A stretch of 64,000 nt of DNA. It comes from Diphasiastrum complanatum. Lineage: Eukaryota > Streptophyta > Lycopodiopsida > Lycopodiales > Lycopodiaceae. Positions 52,861 through 64,000 of the stretch are shown in pieces. Within the stretch, counting starts at the first letter, position 1, and each line of letters begins with the position of its first letter. The notes under the pieces are model-generated. The model searched no databases, had not been told where the DNA came from, and was given only the letters and a program-made list of their open reading frames with translations. The position numbers and the translations under genes are program-made. The DNA lies in contig MU831555.1 in NCBI GenBank assembly GCA_029204225.1, positions 124,688-188,687 on the forward strand, given 5' to 3'.

Positions 52861-53848
52861 ATGTCATTTCATCCTATTTTACATAGCATGGATTCTTCCA
52901 ACATTAATGTTCCTTCTATAGAACCTGTAGCTATAGCTACAGAAGCCGAGCGGCTGACAATACCTGTCATCAGACCAGACCAAGCTAGCTTGAGCAGATT
53001 TGAAGAAATTCAAGAAGAAGCGTCATTGCATCCTGGTCAATCCAACGTCCACAGATTCTCACAGACTCGAACAGTTCTTGAGAGGTATGCACCTCAATCA
53101 TTCTGGACTTCATCAGAAGAACCAAAGAGCCTAGCCAAAGCAATTAACTCCAAGGATGTTGTGAAGTGGCAAGAAGCTATGGAAAGCGAGTACAGCTCAC
53201 TTTTGACGAATCAGACATGGACACTGGTCGACTTCCCCACTCATAAGAGAGTTATCGAAAACAAGTAGATCTTCAAAAAGAAGATCAATTCTGATGATTC
53301 CATTGCAAAATGGAAAGCACAGCTGGTGGCTAAAGGATTCACTCAATCCAAGGAGTGGATTATCAAGAAATTTTCAGTCATGTCCTTAAGATGCAGTCAA
53401 TCAGAACTCGGATTGCGTTAGCAACCACGGAAGACCTCGAAATGCACCAAATGGACGTCAAGACAACATTTCTCAATGACAATGTTGAAGAGGAGCTGTA
53501 TACCTTCCAACCGGAAGGATTCAAAGTCAAAGGCCAAGAGCACAAAGTGTGCAAGCTACACAAAGCAATCTATAGTCTGAAATAGATCGCAAGAGCATGG
53601 TTTGATAGAATCAACTCTTATCTCATTCAATTGGAATTTGCAAACAATTCAGTTGACTGTTCTATTCAAAACATATAGGCACCAATTCAGCTCACATAGC
53701 TCTTTATGTAGATGATGCATTAATTTGGTCTAACGAAACTTCTCTTCAGCACACTACTAAGAGTGATCTGTCAAAGGAATTTGACATGATTGATTTAGGA
53801 GCTATTCATTCTTTGCTAGGAATTCACATTACTAGAGATAGACTTCAG
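52861..53848 (+). pseudogene. copia reverse transcriptase N-terminal part
   Basis: The linker ORF 52861-53268 ends DVVKWQEAMESEYSSLLTNQ, TWTLVDFPTHKR. Then AQLVAKGFTQ, LEMHQMDVKTTFLNDNVEEE, VCKLHKAIYSLK, stop, RAWFDRINSYL, and in another frame IALYVDDALIWSN with the YVDD motif, then FDMIDLGAIHSLLGIHITR. It is cut exactly at 53848 by a minus LTR end. Three or more frameshifts. Confidence 0.85.
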
Positions 53849-54090
53849 TGTCGTAAATCGGCGGTCGTGATCATAGCAGAGGCTCGGTTGCTCAGAGCGT
53901 AGGCGTGTAGGAATGGAAACGCAACAGTTAGCAGCAAAAATATTCAAGTATAAGAATTCATATAGTTTGCGCAAATGAATGATGTAGTAGTGAGACAAAA
54001 AGTGCACTCTGATAAAAAATATCAATAGTGAGTACATTGGTTTGATGTAATAACTTCAGCTTGCTGAGCGTGATAATGTTGGCTACACCA
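53849..54090 (-). repeat. LTR end fragment, minus orientation
   Basis: TGTCGTAAATCG...ggttgctcagagcgtaggcg...gataatgttggctaca matches the first 240 bp or so (in + coordinates) of the LTR at 59407-60206. It starts exactly at the LTR terminus, cutting the RT frame, and stops inside the LTR, where another copia fragment begins. Confidence 0.85.
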
Positions 54091-55424
54091 CAGTTTCTGA
54101 GGCAATGTCTACTCTTGATGCTCACTAGTGGAAATTAGCGATGGACACCGAATTCAATTCTCTTATCAAACATGGACACTCACTGAGCTGCCAAAGGATC
54201 GGAAACCAATTCCATGCAAATGGATACTCAAGGCAAAGTACGACGCTGAAGGAAGGCCAAATAGTTACAAGGCCAGACTAGTCGCCAAAGACTTTTCCTA
54301 GATTTCAGATCTAGATTATTTAGAAACCTTCAGCCCAGTCGTCAAACATGCTTCGATCTGCCTACTCCTCTCCTTTGCAGCTATAGCAAACTCGAATCTT
54401 TACTTCAAATCTGTATTAGAATACTTCATCATCATCACTCTCTACGTAGATGATACACTCTTATTCAGTAATAATCTGAATCTAATGAAGGATACAAAAT
54501 GCATACTGGCCCAGAAATACAAGATGACTGACATGGGTCCAGCCCACTATTGTTTCAAAATCCAAATTCAACAAGATTGACCTAGCAGACTGATCTTTAT
54601 CAGTCAACAACGATATCTCAACAACGTACTGGAAAAGTATGGAATGGCCAACTGCAAACCCAGTCACTTTTCACTCGACCTTGGACTAAAATGATCAAAG
54701 AAACAGTCTCCTCAAACTAAGGCAGAAAAGGAGGAGATGAAGTGCTATCCGTTTCAATCCATCATCGGCTCACTGATATACGCAATGATCTGCATGCGAC
54801 CAGACCTTGCATATTCGATCAATACACTCAGCCAGTTCCTGTCAAATCCAGGCATAGCTCATTGGAAAGTGCTAACAAAGGTCATAAAGTACATTCAAGC
54901 AATGACAACTCTCAGCATCTGCTATGGAGGCAGCCAAACTGTCAATATTCTTGAAGCCTACACAGATGCGGATTGGGCAGGAGATGTCGACACTAGAGAA
55001 TCAACTTCTGGATTTGTATTTTTATACAACCAAGGCCCAATCTCATGAAACAACCGGAAGCAGACCTCAGTTGCATTATCATCAACAGAATCCAAATACA
55101 TAGCTGCCACAAACGCAACCAAAGAGGCGATCTGGCTTAGGCAACTGCTTGCAGGCCTCAATCGTGCTACAACAATCTATTGTGACAATCAAAGCATAAT
55201 AGCACTATCTCTCAATCCGAGATTTCACTCTCGAAGCAAACATATAGAAATCAGGTATCACTACCTTAGAGAGAAAGTTCACAGTAAAAAAGCAGTATTG
55301 ATTTTCTATAAAACAAATTACATGGCAGTAGATTACTTCACAAAGTCTCTATCAAAGGAGCAACATTTCAGATTTAATAATATGTTAAATATGAAGATAA
55401 AAGTTTTTCAGGATCCACATTAAG
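54091..55424 (+). pseudogene. copia RT (deleted) and RNase H
   Basis: The linker VSEAMSTLDAH.WKLAMDTE, then PIPCKWILKAKYDAEGRPNS, ARLVAKDFS, YLETFSPVVKHASI, then after FKSV a deletion to FIIITLYVDDTLLFSNN. Then KYKMTDMGPAHYCFKIQI, SIIGSLIYAMICMRPDLAYS, DADWAGDVDTRESTSGFVFL, SSTESKYIAATNATKEAIWL, CDNQSIIALSLNPRFHSRSK and MAVDYFTKSLSKEQH. Frames are split by several stops; the longest open piece is 54737-55048. The purine tract attaagggagaa follows. Confidence 0.87.
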
Positions 55425-55430
55425 GGAGAA

Positions 55431-56010
55431 TGTTAGATGTCTTATGCTCAGCCTTAAACAAATCATTCAAGTAATGAGCATCTTGAAAAATCGAAGGCCG
55501 AGAACATATTTTTAGGCCTTCACATTTTTTCCCTTTGATATTTTCTATGCCTTAGAAATCATTTTAAGGCACCTTCGTCTTTTTTGCCTTTTTTGCTCCT
55601 TAGAAAAATGCGACACACTGACCAAGTGGCCAGCCTTAGAAATTATTTTTAAGGCACCTGGGTCTTTTTCGTCTTTTTTCTCCTTAGCAAAAAATGTGAC
55701 ACACGGGCCAAGTGGCCAGAATACCTTAGAAATTATTTTTACAGCACCTTCGTCTTTTCAGCCTTTTTTGTTTTTCTCGCATTTTTGGCTGACCGACTTC
55801 GCCAACTTATGAGTAACCCTAAAAACTGTTGGACAAACAAATATCCCAAAGGCGGTTGGCGGTTACCAACTTTTGTATAGACTTGCATAAATAGCCTTAA
55901 AGGCTTGTAAGATATTTCCTGTCTTGTAAATCTCTATATTAGGTGAATCAAGCTATGTAAGTATTAAATTTTTGAATTTCCTTTTTCCAATAAGAGTTAT
56001 GTCGGTTCCT
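55431..56010 (+). repeat. copia 3' LTR, + orientation
   Basis: Begins TGTTAGATGTCTTATGC after the purine tract and shares, inverted, most of the LTR at 59407-60206 (tttaaggcaccttcgtctttt, cataaatagccttaaaggc). It is shorter, seeming to lose about 200 bp before its end near gttcctacac. Repeats of ggcaccttcgtcttttt about 90-120 bp apart occur inside. Confidence 0.8.
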
Positions 56011-56224
56011 ACACAAAGTAGTAGCCCGAATCATCCATAAATGTGGATGGAGGCTATCTGGACCTGTTTGACCTCCTAGGTTGAACTTCGGTCCTCTGAT
56101 GTGGGTTGACTCGTTGAGGTTCTAACTCATCTTCTGAGTCAGTGTCGAGATTCTGTAGTTCTCTAGATCGAAATTGACTGGTTGTTCGATCCGTGAGTCA
56201 GAATTACCATTAGCTTTCTCTTTG

Positions 56225-57070
56225 TGGTCGAGGAACTAATCTTCCACAAAAATGACATCTCTACTGGTGAAGGTCCTCTCGGTTTTCAAATTGTAGAGCT
56301 TGTATGCCTTGTGATTTTGGAAATAGCTGATAAAAATCGTTTTCCTGCCCTTGTCATCTAGTTTTCTTCTTAGATCCTCAGGGATCTGAACGAAAGCGAT
56401 GCATCCAAACACTCGAATATGTTTGAGTGATGGTTTTGATCCTATCCACACCTCATAAGGTGTCTTGTCATTCAGGGCTATGGTGATGGATCCATTCTGT
56501 AAGTAGGCAGCTATAGTAACAGCTTATGCCCATAACTTCTTTGGAAGAGAGGCATGGGCCAACATGCTCTTGGCACTTTCGATGAGTGTCCGGTTCTTTC
56601 GCTCAGCTACACCATTGGATTGAGGTGAATAGCTGATTGTGTATTGTTGAAGTATCTCATTGGCCTTGAAGAACTCCTTGAATTATGTGGAGATGTACTC
56701 TCCCCCCTCCATCTATGCGTAGAGTCTTGATCTTCCTCTGCTGGTTTTCTACAGATGCTTTGAACTGCTTGAAGTACTTGAATGCTTCGGATTTGTTCTT
56801 CATATAGTAGGTTGCAGTCCTTCGAGAGAAGTCGTCATTGAAGGTTAGAAAATAAAGAGCTCTCCTTGTGGAAGCAGTCTGCATCGGGCCACAGATGTCG
56901 TTGTGTACAAGGTCAAGCAAGCCGTTGGATGTATGAACTGAGTCTGAACTAAAGGAACTTCTAGCATGCTTGCTAATAATACAACTTTCGCATGGAGAAG
57001 TTGGCTTGCTGACTGAAGGCAGGTCTTGTGTTAGATTCTGAGCTGACATTTGGAGAATATTGTTGTACTT
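56225..57070 (-). pseudogene. copia integrase
   Basis: Minus strand: KYNNILQMSAQNL, SPCESCIISKHARSSF (zinc CC), VHNDICGPMQTASTRRALYF, TLRIDGGG, then after a frameshift the block around 56640-56500 (ERKNRTLIESAKSML-like, TPYEVW-like) and 56236-56451 WIGSKPSLKHIRVFGCIAF, KLDDKGRKTIFISYF, FTSRDVIFVED. The zinc-site start (LWHFRLGH) lies on the other side of the 820 bp insertion, near 57900-57945. RT and 3' LTR of this element are missing. Confidence 0.85.
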
Positions 57071-57890
57071 AATGTGAAAAATGCAAAAATAAGCTTAGTA
57101 GAGGCCAAAAATCATGTATATAGGATGATTACACATGTGTGGAGCCTGTTTCCACGTGTGGAAATAGTGTACTTGTCATGTACCATAATCATATAGGCTG
57201 TACATAGATTTAATTCAAGTTCTAGTGGCTAAAAAGGCCCAAAACTAGTTTTCTAGATATATGACACATGGCATCAATCTATTGATTGCATGAGCCAAAT
57301 ATTTTGGTTAGGTGTCACATCCCATGTGTAGAGGACAGCACACACGTGTGGAATAAGCTGAAGTAGGTGAATTTGGACTTCTAGAAGATTTCCAAGTAGA
57401 TCTCCATATAGAAGGAAAATGGACCAAAAGTGCTCAAAATAGAAGGTTTTGTCCAAGTGTCAGTTTTGCATGATGAATCATCATATGACAAAGCACCTTC
57501 ACACATGTGGGATTAGAGGGATGATCAGTACCACGAGCTCCCACTTATTGTATATATAGAGCCACATTTGGCCATAATCATAGTGAGACACCAATCTTGG
57601 TTTTGGAAGCAATTTTGAGTGATTCTCTCCATTTGTCTACATTTGTTTTGATTGTTTTGAGGTTCTATCAATGTGTACTTGATTTTCGGGTTGGAGTCCA
57701 TACTCAGACAGTGTTTCACACGTGTGAAACCAGAAAGTACACTTACCTTCAAACAATGATTGTTCTTGTTAGGATTTTGTGTCTAGAATTGATCTAGATT
57801 GATCTTAATCTGAAGTAGATTGATAGATCAAGTAATCTGACAACCAATCCCTCTTGAGGATCAGATTAGGATCCACTCTTGGTCCTTTTT
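57071..57890. mobile_element. LTR-like insertion of about 820 bp flanked by GTACTT
   Basis: It splits the integrase between LWHFRLGH-type sequence and KYNNILQMSAQ. GTACTT is found on both sides (57065-57070, 57891-57896), a likely target duplication. The inside holds several CACAYRTGTG palindromes (57131, 57151, 57341, 57500, 57715) as in the LTRs at 21574 and 45183. The ends are not a clean TG...CA, so solo LTR is a likely but not certain reading. Confidence 0.6.
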
Positions 57891-57896
57891 GTACTT

Positions 57897-58599
57897 TTTC
57901 CACACTGATGGCCAAGTCTGAAATGCCACAGCGTATCAATTGATTCAGAAGTGGCTATGTGAAGAGCTTGATTGTTAGAAGAGTAGCAGTGGCTGAGTTT
58001 GAAAAGATAGCCACTTCTTCTTCTATAGACTAGAACCTTCCAGGATTTGTCAAGGATTGTGCAGCTTCTGTATCAAGTTCGACCCTTCGACCTGAATCGG
58101 TGATTCTCCTAACTGAGAGCAGATTCTTGGTCAGATTTGGAACGTGGAGAACCTTGGACAACAACTTGACTTCACCCTTTTTAAATACAACTCTGAATGT
58201 TCCTTCACCTTTGATTGAATGTAATGAGTTTTCACCAAGTTGCACATCTCGAGAGTGGGTGAACGACTTGTAGTATTTGAACCAGTCGCGATGGTGAGTC
58301 ATGTGTTGAGTTGCTCCGGAGTCTAGATACCAAGAATCGATATTCTGTTGTTCTCTGACTTTGGTCATGAAAGCTGCTTCATCTTCTTCTTCTTGTTGTT
58401 GCTGATTTGAGTGACTGGCTGTAGCACTATGTGCTTGTTGTTGGATCTGCTTCTTCTTTTCGTTGTTGTACTTCAAAGTTCGATAGTCCTTGATTTCGTG
58501 ACCAGTCCTCTTACAATATCTACAAAATAGTTTCTGCACAGGTTGGAATGATGAAGAGCTTGAATTCAATCCTGAACTGAAACTTGGTCCAGACTGCAT
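57897..58599 (-). pseudogene. copia gag tail, zinc knuckle and protease
   Basis: MQSGPSFSSGLNSSSSSF leads to the knuckle LFCRYCKRTGHEIKDYR (last Cys replaced by Tyr), a Q-rich linker, protease SWYLDSGATQHMTHHRDWF, LGENSLHSIKGEGTFRV and LHVPNLTKNLLSVRRITDSG. The frame is open for 189 residues (58030-58599) with gag and protease uninterrupted. The integrase zinc site follows, broken by the insertion. Confidence 0.88.
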
Positions 58600-59265
58600 G
58601 TTGCTCTTTTTGTCAATGGAGCCTAACTTTGTAGATCTCTTGGATCTAAACTTCTGATTTTTTTAATACAGAGCTTGAGGATCCGATGTTGAGCCTGAGG
58701 AGGATGATCTCCTCTTGTATGAGCAACGAGATTACTCTTGATAGAGTGAGGTGCTCCTGGGTAGAAATTTCCATTATCCAATTTTTGTAGGCTTCAAGTA
58801 GACTCGATAATAGAGTCATGAGTTTATCGAAATCTTCTATGACTGAGCCTGTTGCAGTCATCTGCTCCATAAGATTTTTGAAAGTGTTGAGGTGACTCGA
58901 AACACTATCTGCTTCAGACATTCTGAGATTAAAGAATTTCTTCCTCAGATAGAGCTTAGACGTAAAATCTCTAATGTCGTAGAGAGTTGTTAGGATGTCA
59001 CATGCATCCTTAGATGTCTGAGCAGCACGTATGTGGCAGATTTGAGTGTCCTTGATGTTGAGGGTGGTCATGGTAAATGCTTTGCCATCTCTCAGTCTCC
59101 ACTTGGTGATGATGGCTGCATCACCTTCTGTTTTGAGTTCTGTGCCATCGATGATGTCCCATAGTTCTTTGGCTAGAAGTATAACCTTCATCTTGAATTC
59201 TCAGAGATGGTAGTTATCTCCATCGAGTTTGTCAATGAGAGATGAACTAGATGATGGATCCATTT
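58600..59265 (-). pseudogene. copia gag N-terminal part
   Basis: Starts near 59262 (MDPSSSSSLIDKLDGDNYHL-like in a shifted frame), then MKVILLAKELWDIIDGTELK, KDACDILTTLYDIRDFTSK, LNTFKNLMEQMTATGSVIED and LMTLLSSLLEAYKNWIMEIS. This is a UBN2-type gag of the same family as the one at 30867-31337. Stops at 59195 and 58646 break it. Confidence 0.85.
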
Positions 59266-59394
59266 TGGTTGAACGAGATCGTTGGTAGGAGCAACGACTG
59301 TCGGAATACTATTGGCTACGCGTTTGCTAGAAAGACATCTTGATAGAAACAAGACTAATAATCTGCAGTAAAAATGCAAATTACTAAAATGTCT

Positions 59395-59406
59395 GCTCTG
59401 ATATCA
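59395..59406 (-). promoter_or_regulatory. primer binding site (one mismatch)
   Basis: The minus strand reads TGATATCAGAGC directly after the LTR end ...TTATGACA, the copia PBS with G to A at position 3. Confidence 0.85.
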
Positions 59407-60206
59407 TGTCATAAATCGATGCTTGTGAGTGCAGCAAAGGCTTGGTTGCTCAGAGCGTAGGCGTGTAGGAACGGAAACGCAACAGTTAGCAGCAGAAATA
59501 TTCAAGTAGAAGAATTCATACAGTTTGCACAAATGAACGACGCAGTAGTGAGACAAAAATTGCACTATATTTAAAAATATCAACAGTGAGTACAATGGCT
59601 TGAAGTAATAACTTCAGCTTGCTGAACGTGATAACGCTGGCTACAGATAACTTTGATTGCAAAAAGAAAATTCTAAAAATTAATACTTGCATGGCTTGAT
59701 TCAACTAATATAGAGATTTACAAGAGAGGAAATATCTTACAAGCCTTTAAGGCTATTTATGCCGGTTTGTACAAAAGTTGGTAACCGCCAACCGTCTTTG
59801 GGATATTTGTTTGTCAACATGTTTTTAGGGTTACTCATAAGTTGGCAAAGTCGGTCAACCAAAAATACGGGAAAAACAAAAAAGGTCGAAAAGGCGAAGG
59901 TGCCTTAAAAAATGATTTCTAAGATATTCTGGCCACTTGGTCAGTGTGTCGTATTTTTTGCTAAGGAGCAAAAAAGACGAAGGTGTCTTAAAAATGATTC
60001 CTAAGGTATTCTGGCCACTTGGCCAATGTGTCGCATTTTTTGCTAAGGAACGAAAAAGAGGAAGGTGTCTTAAAATGATTTCTAAGGCATAGAAAATCTC
60101 AAAGGGGAAAAATGTGAAGGCCTAAAAATATGTTGTCGGCCTTCGGTTTTTCAGGATGCTCATTACTTGAACTATTTGTTTAAGGTTGAGCATAAGAAAT
60201 CTAACA
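59407..60206 (-). repeat. copia 5' LTR, 800 bp, minus orientation
   Basis: On the minus strand it runs TGTTAGATTTCTTATGC to ATCGATTTATGACA. It shares sequence with 55431-56010 (inverted) and 53849-54090 (same orientation). It holds three spaced copies of aaggtgycttaaaaa-type words. Its outer edge interrupts a + strand copia RT (AYLKGILEKLSK from 60207). Confidence 0.88.
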
Positions 60207-61020
60207 TTCAAAAGAAGATCTATCTTAGCCAGTAGGCATATCTAAAAGGCATTTTAGAAAAGTTATCCAAGTAAAGTATTGACTAAACCTTCTTGTGCTG
60301 AGACTGATAGTGAATTACTCGACTTAGCGAAGTACACTTATCATTCACTAATCGAATCTCTAATGTATGCAATGCTGTGTACTAGACCAGATTTAGCATA
60401 CACTGTTAGCACGTTAAGTCAATTCATGTCTAATCCTAGGATCTCTCATTGGAAAGCATTAAAGAGAGCCATGAGACATATTTAGGGAGGTTTAGATCAC
60501 ATCTTATGTTATGATGGAAATGCTATCGACCCACTCGTCCTGCGAGGCTATTCCGACTCAGATTGGGGTGGAACAGTCTCTACCAATAAATTCTACCTCC
60601 AGGTTATGTTTCTATCCGGCAGGGGGATTGATTTTGTGGAACTCAAGAAAGCAGAAATCAGTTGCACTTTCTTTAATAGAGGCAGAGTACATCGTAGCAT
60701 GCCAAGCTTCAAAAGAAGCTGTATGGATCAGGTTATTACTTCACGACTTACATCACACTCAATTTAATGCTACCACCATTATGTGTGACAACTTGAGCTG
60801 TATTTCATTGTCACTGAATCCCAAATTTCATGGCAAATCCAAGCACATAGAAATCCAGTATCATTTCATTCGGGAGAAAGTTTTCTCAGGGCAAGTGATC
60901 CTTCAATACTGCTCCACAACAGAAATGGTCGCAGACATCTTCACCAAAGCGCTTCTCAGGATCAAGCACTAGAAATTCTTCAACAAGCTGAACCTGACGA
61001 AGATACCAAGGCACCAGCTG
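60207..61020 (+). pseudogene. copia RT C-terminus and RNase H
   Basis: KKIYLSQ, stop, AYLKGILEKLSK, SLMYAMLCTRPDLAYTVSTL, then RNase H SDSDWGG, LILWNSRKQKSVALSLIEAE, CQASKEAVWIRLLLHDLHHT, CDNLSCISLSLNPKFHGKSK and TEMVADIFTKALLRIK. The catalytic YVDD part is cut off by the minus LTR at 60206. The frame is open from 60511 to 60972 but shifts near 60590. Confidence 0.88.
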
Positions 61021-61036
61021 TGACCTTAAGGGTGAC

Positions 61037-61910
61037 TGTTGGAAATTAAGCCCATAGTTGTCTCTTTGGTGAATGACTAATTTCTATTTCATGATTCTTC
61101 CTGCATGTTTATTGATCATTGATCTAGGGTCAAGTGAAACCAACTTTGGTTCTACGTCTGCTCATCTGACACCTGCAGGAATCACAAACTTAGACAGCCA
61201 ATTTATTTGAAGAACGTCTACAACGGGCTTCCGGCTGATCTCCAGCAAAGGGTAACCAATCCTGTCATAATTTCAAAGTTCAGAGTTTAACTTGAAGTCA
61301 TTGAAGACTTGGCCATCTTCAAGGACTTCCACAAAACTTGCATTTAGAACAAGTCTGCAAAAATACACTATGTTTTCAATAGCTTCGACTTTTTCACATT
61401 TTCTTGAAATGCTAAAACTTGCACAGTTCAAAAGTTAAACTGCTGTTAACACACCTTCGGCTCCAGTGCGAAAAATGCGAAGAGAGAAAAATCCCGAAGG
61501 TCATCTATTTTCATGCGTTAAACTATTTTAAAGACATCACGTCTTTTTGAGGGCACCTTCGGCCTCTTGCAAAAAAGGCAAAGAGAGAGAAAAATCCCGA
61601 AGGTCGTCTAAAATAAAACGAGGAACATTCCAACGACGTCGTTGTCCGCATCAACGATGCTGAATTATTGACCGTATATATACTGTGCCTAATTAGATGA
61701 CAAGCATTCAATGTAACTAATACACGGATGAAATCTGTTAATAGATCGTCCAAGCATAGATTAGTTGTTGCTCCGTCCATGAGACACATTATTTGAGCCT
61801 CCCAATTACGCCGTCATTTTTGGTTGTAATTGTTATTTGTATTGTGCTTTAGTGTAATATAGCAACAGCACGTTTTCATCTGTGTACAACGTAGATTAAT
61901 GCTTGTTGTG
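61037..61910 (+). repeat. copia 3' LTR (right end uncertain)
   Basis: Starts TGTTGGAAATTAAGC after the purine-poor cttaagggtgac. It carries two copies, about 100 bp apart, of caccttcggc...gcgaagagagaaaaatcccgaaggtc-type sequence (61452 and 61552) and a TATA-like tatatata at 61675. The right end is not defined. Confidence 0.6.
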
Positions 61911-64000
61911 ATTGAATGCACTTTCATTGTTGTTTGATCGCGCCTGTTTACTCACTCTGATTAGAACACGGACGTCTATGACTCCTCAATTTTTTATCAA
62001 ACGATGGCTGTGTTTGATGCCTGAGAAACTTGCGATATCATACTGCTTTTCCATTTATTTCAGAACTATACTTCACATTGAATCTGATTGCATTAGTACC
62101 ACACACAAACCATCTCTAATTTCTTTGGTGGACTGTACTCTTCTTTTAGAGTATGAATTAATTTCTAAGATCATGTTGGGCAATCAGAACACTTAAAGCT
62201 GTGATTACATTTAGCATAAACTGTCCATTAGACTGTTTTTGCGTTTAGCAGCCGATTGAAACGAGAGAGCTATTCCGCAATATTTCTGCTCTCTTCTCCG
62301 TTCACATTCTTCTATCTCCCTTGCCCCATCATGGAGTAGTCTTAAACTCCAAAATTTTTGTTTTCCAATAATATTTGTATGTCATTTTTGCCCTTTTCTT
62401 CTGTCGAAAATTGCCCTTTGATGATGGATGGAACAACACCCAAGAATTCTTTGTATATTTTGTTGGCTTCCAGTTATCATCGTCGTCTTTCTCATTGTAA
62501 AGAATCACAGACTCCACTGTAGATCTTGGTCTCCTTGCCATTGCTATTTTCAAAGATTGGGCGCCAAAAATCTCTCTGTTATGATACTTAATTTCAATTT
62601 TTTGTGTGAATGCCACAGTAGTCACAGTTTACTGTGCATACTATATTTTTAGTAACTATGCATACTATATTTCTATAACTGTAACTAGTATGGTTAGCAA
62701 ATTTCATTATACTAACCAGCATAGTTAAGTAAATTTAACTTGAGGTATTGATATCGGCGGGCAGATTAGCTACGTGTCGGGCAAGAAGAGCAAACCAATG
62801 GGATACGTCCATGCTGCCCGGACACAAATTTCAAAGTTTGTTGTGATGTATTTTTTTTTCTCAGTTTATTTGGGCTATGTCACGTAGATTTCAAATTTGT
62901 GCATTTTGATTTGGCCAGGTGATGGTCGAAACTAAAATAAATAAATAAAAGTATCTTTACAAAGGGTCTTTTTTTATTTTGGAACTCCTTCAATGTTTAA
63001 CATGTGTGCATGATTACTTGTTGGAAAGCTAGTGAAGTCTAGTTTATGATGCAATTGTTTTCAAGCTAAAAGGAGTTGTCTTGAAAATTTTATTGGAATT
63101 CAAATGATGGTGGGTAGGGCACCCAAACTGGTGAGACATGAATAGTATTGCTCATATCTAGCTTAGATTATCAAAAGTTCACAATGAATAGCATTGTCAA
63201 TCTAGTTTGTGTGTGATCTAGAGGGGATTTTGGTGCCATCGTAGCCACATAGTTTCACACAAATCCATTGTGTTTGAGTTTTTTTTGAACTAATTGAGTC
63301 TTTTCAAGTGTTTTTGAAGCTCTTGGAAGGAATTGGCTTAAAGTCCTCTTATGCCTTATGATCCCTTGCCTACTGTTCTCTTTTATGGTCATGATGTTGA
63401 CTCCATGTGGACCTGCCATGCTGACATGCTTGTGATAGCTGAAACTATCACCATGTCTGTACTACCGATGCGACTTGACAATAACATGGAGGTGATGCCT
63501 ATGGATAAATGTCTTCAACGATGTTGAAAACGACAATACGATGTCTTCAACTATGCATAGCTCATGCCTACTACACTCACCTCCAAAAATACTATCCTTT
63601 CCTTTGTTGTAGCTATGGGCTGATTATCCTATTGAGGAATAGCTCTCTTCTCTTGTTCCATTACAATCGGTCGGACAAATCTCAGGGGTTTTGTGGTAGC
63701 TCAATAATGTGTTGATATTTTTCAATATTTTACAAGAATAACAGATGAGCATAATGATGCTACTTAAAATTGCAAAAAGTCCATTTATTGTTTATGTCAA
63801 CTCCACATCTTACATACAATACATAAAAAATGTTGAGATGTATTGATACTTTGAACCTAGGGGGCTCCACAGGGTGAGCTTGTCCAAGATAGAGAACTGG
63901 TGAACCCCATCAAGTTTCACACACAACATCATTTGGACTTTCTTATTATGAGTATTGTTTCAAAGAGTAGTGGAAAAAAGGTTGTGGCTATTAACCTTCT
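61911..64000. other. right flank, little recognised
   Basis: A minus frame at 62329-62625 contains MARRPRSTVESVILYNEKDD, which could be a first exon, but no family is recognised. ggtgggtagggcaccc near 63112 is the inverse of the copia leader at 24775. gttttttttgaactaattgag and the nearby sequence resemble the same leader, so 63000-63350 may be a copia 5' leader remnant. Otherwise nothing is seen. Confidence 0.4.

Noticed and set aside
57065-57905. Defining the insertion as TGTGAAAAA...TTTTTCCACA (57072-57904)
   Set aside because: Those ends look LTR-like but leave no target duplication, and the right part reads as integrase (LWHFRLGHQ) of the host element.

Overview
The window looks like nuclear DNA of a land plant with a repeat-rich genome. 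It is AT-rich, with a spliced eukaryotic gene (GT-AG introns of 0.1-2.9 kb) and dense Ty1/copia and Ty3/gypsy retrotransposon wreckage using initiator-Met-tRNA primer sites of the TGGTATCAGAGC type. I cannot name the species. I saw no rRNA, tRNA, CRISPR array or prokaryotic gene.

The one clear host gene is the 3' half of SMC2, the condensin subunit, on the + strand at 2172-12539. Fifteen exons encode about 644 residues: hinge, returning coiled coil, and the C-terminal ATPase head with LSGGQ signature and Walker B. All exon phases join without a frameshift. The N-terminal half is not in the window; an intron of at least 2.1 kb runs off the left edge. Relics sit in three large introns: a copia integrase relic, a LINE reverse transcriptase relic next to a 48-unit GA microsatellite, and a copia gag relic. 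A last intron with strong splice signals may change the C-terminus.

12.6-17.0 kb is intergenic with degenerate repeats. From 17.0 to 31.6 kb is a patchwork of copia pieces in both orientations: two outward-facing reverse transcriptase/RNase H ends of one family (17.0-18.5 minus, 22.4-23.5 plus), a minus-strand element with an 861 bp 5' LTR, PBS, gag and protease, a gypsy-copia chimera (25.9-26.4), and a largely complete but broken minus-strand copia (27.7-31.5). 31.8-36.0 kb holds unrecognised, apparently spliced minus-strand sequence with a CxxC-type zinc motif.

The most striking object is at 36029-49468: two same-orientation copia LTRs (604 and 626 bp) flanked by a perfect 5 bp target duplication AATAG. 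Between them the copia gag start runs directly into a gypsy gag-protease-RNase H-integrase body that lost its reverse transcriptase. Then come a tandemly duplicated gypsy 3' ORF, whose second copy is fused in frame to a second copia pol with its 3' LTR, a third deleted copia, and finally the outer element's own RNase H and 3' LTR. This insertion lies beside exon-like sequence resembling a Ulp1/C48 cysteine protease (49.5-49.9).

51-61 kb is another nest of copia segments: a + element at 51.1-53.8, a minus LTR end at 53.85-54.09, a + element with 3' LTR at 54.1-56.0, a minus element at 56.2-60.2 carrying an LTR-like insertion, and a + element end at 60.2-61.0 with LTR. 61.9-64 kb shows little that I recognise. 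All boundaries and family calls come from reading the sequence; no database search was run.
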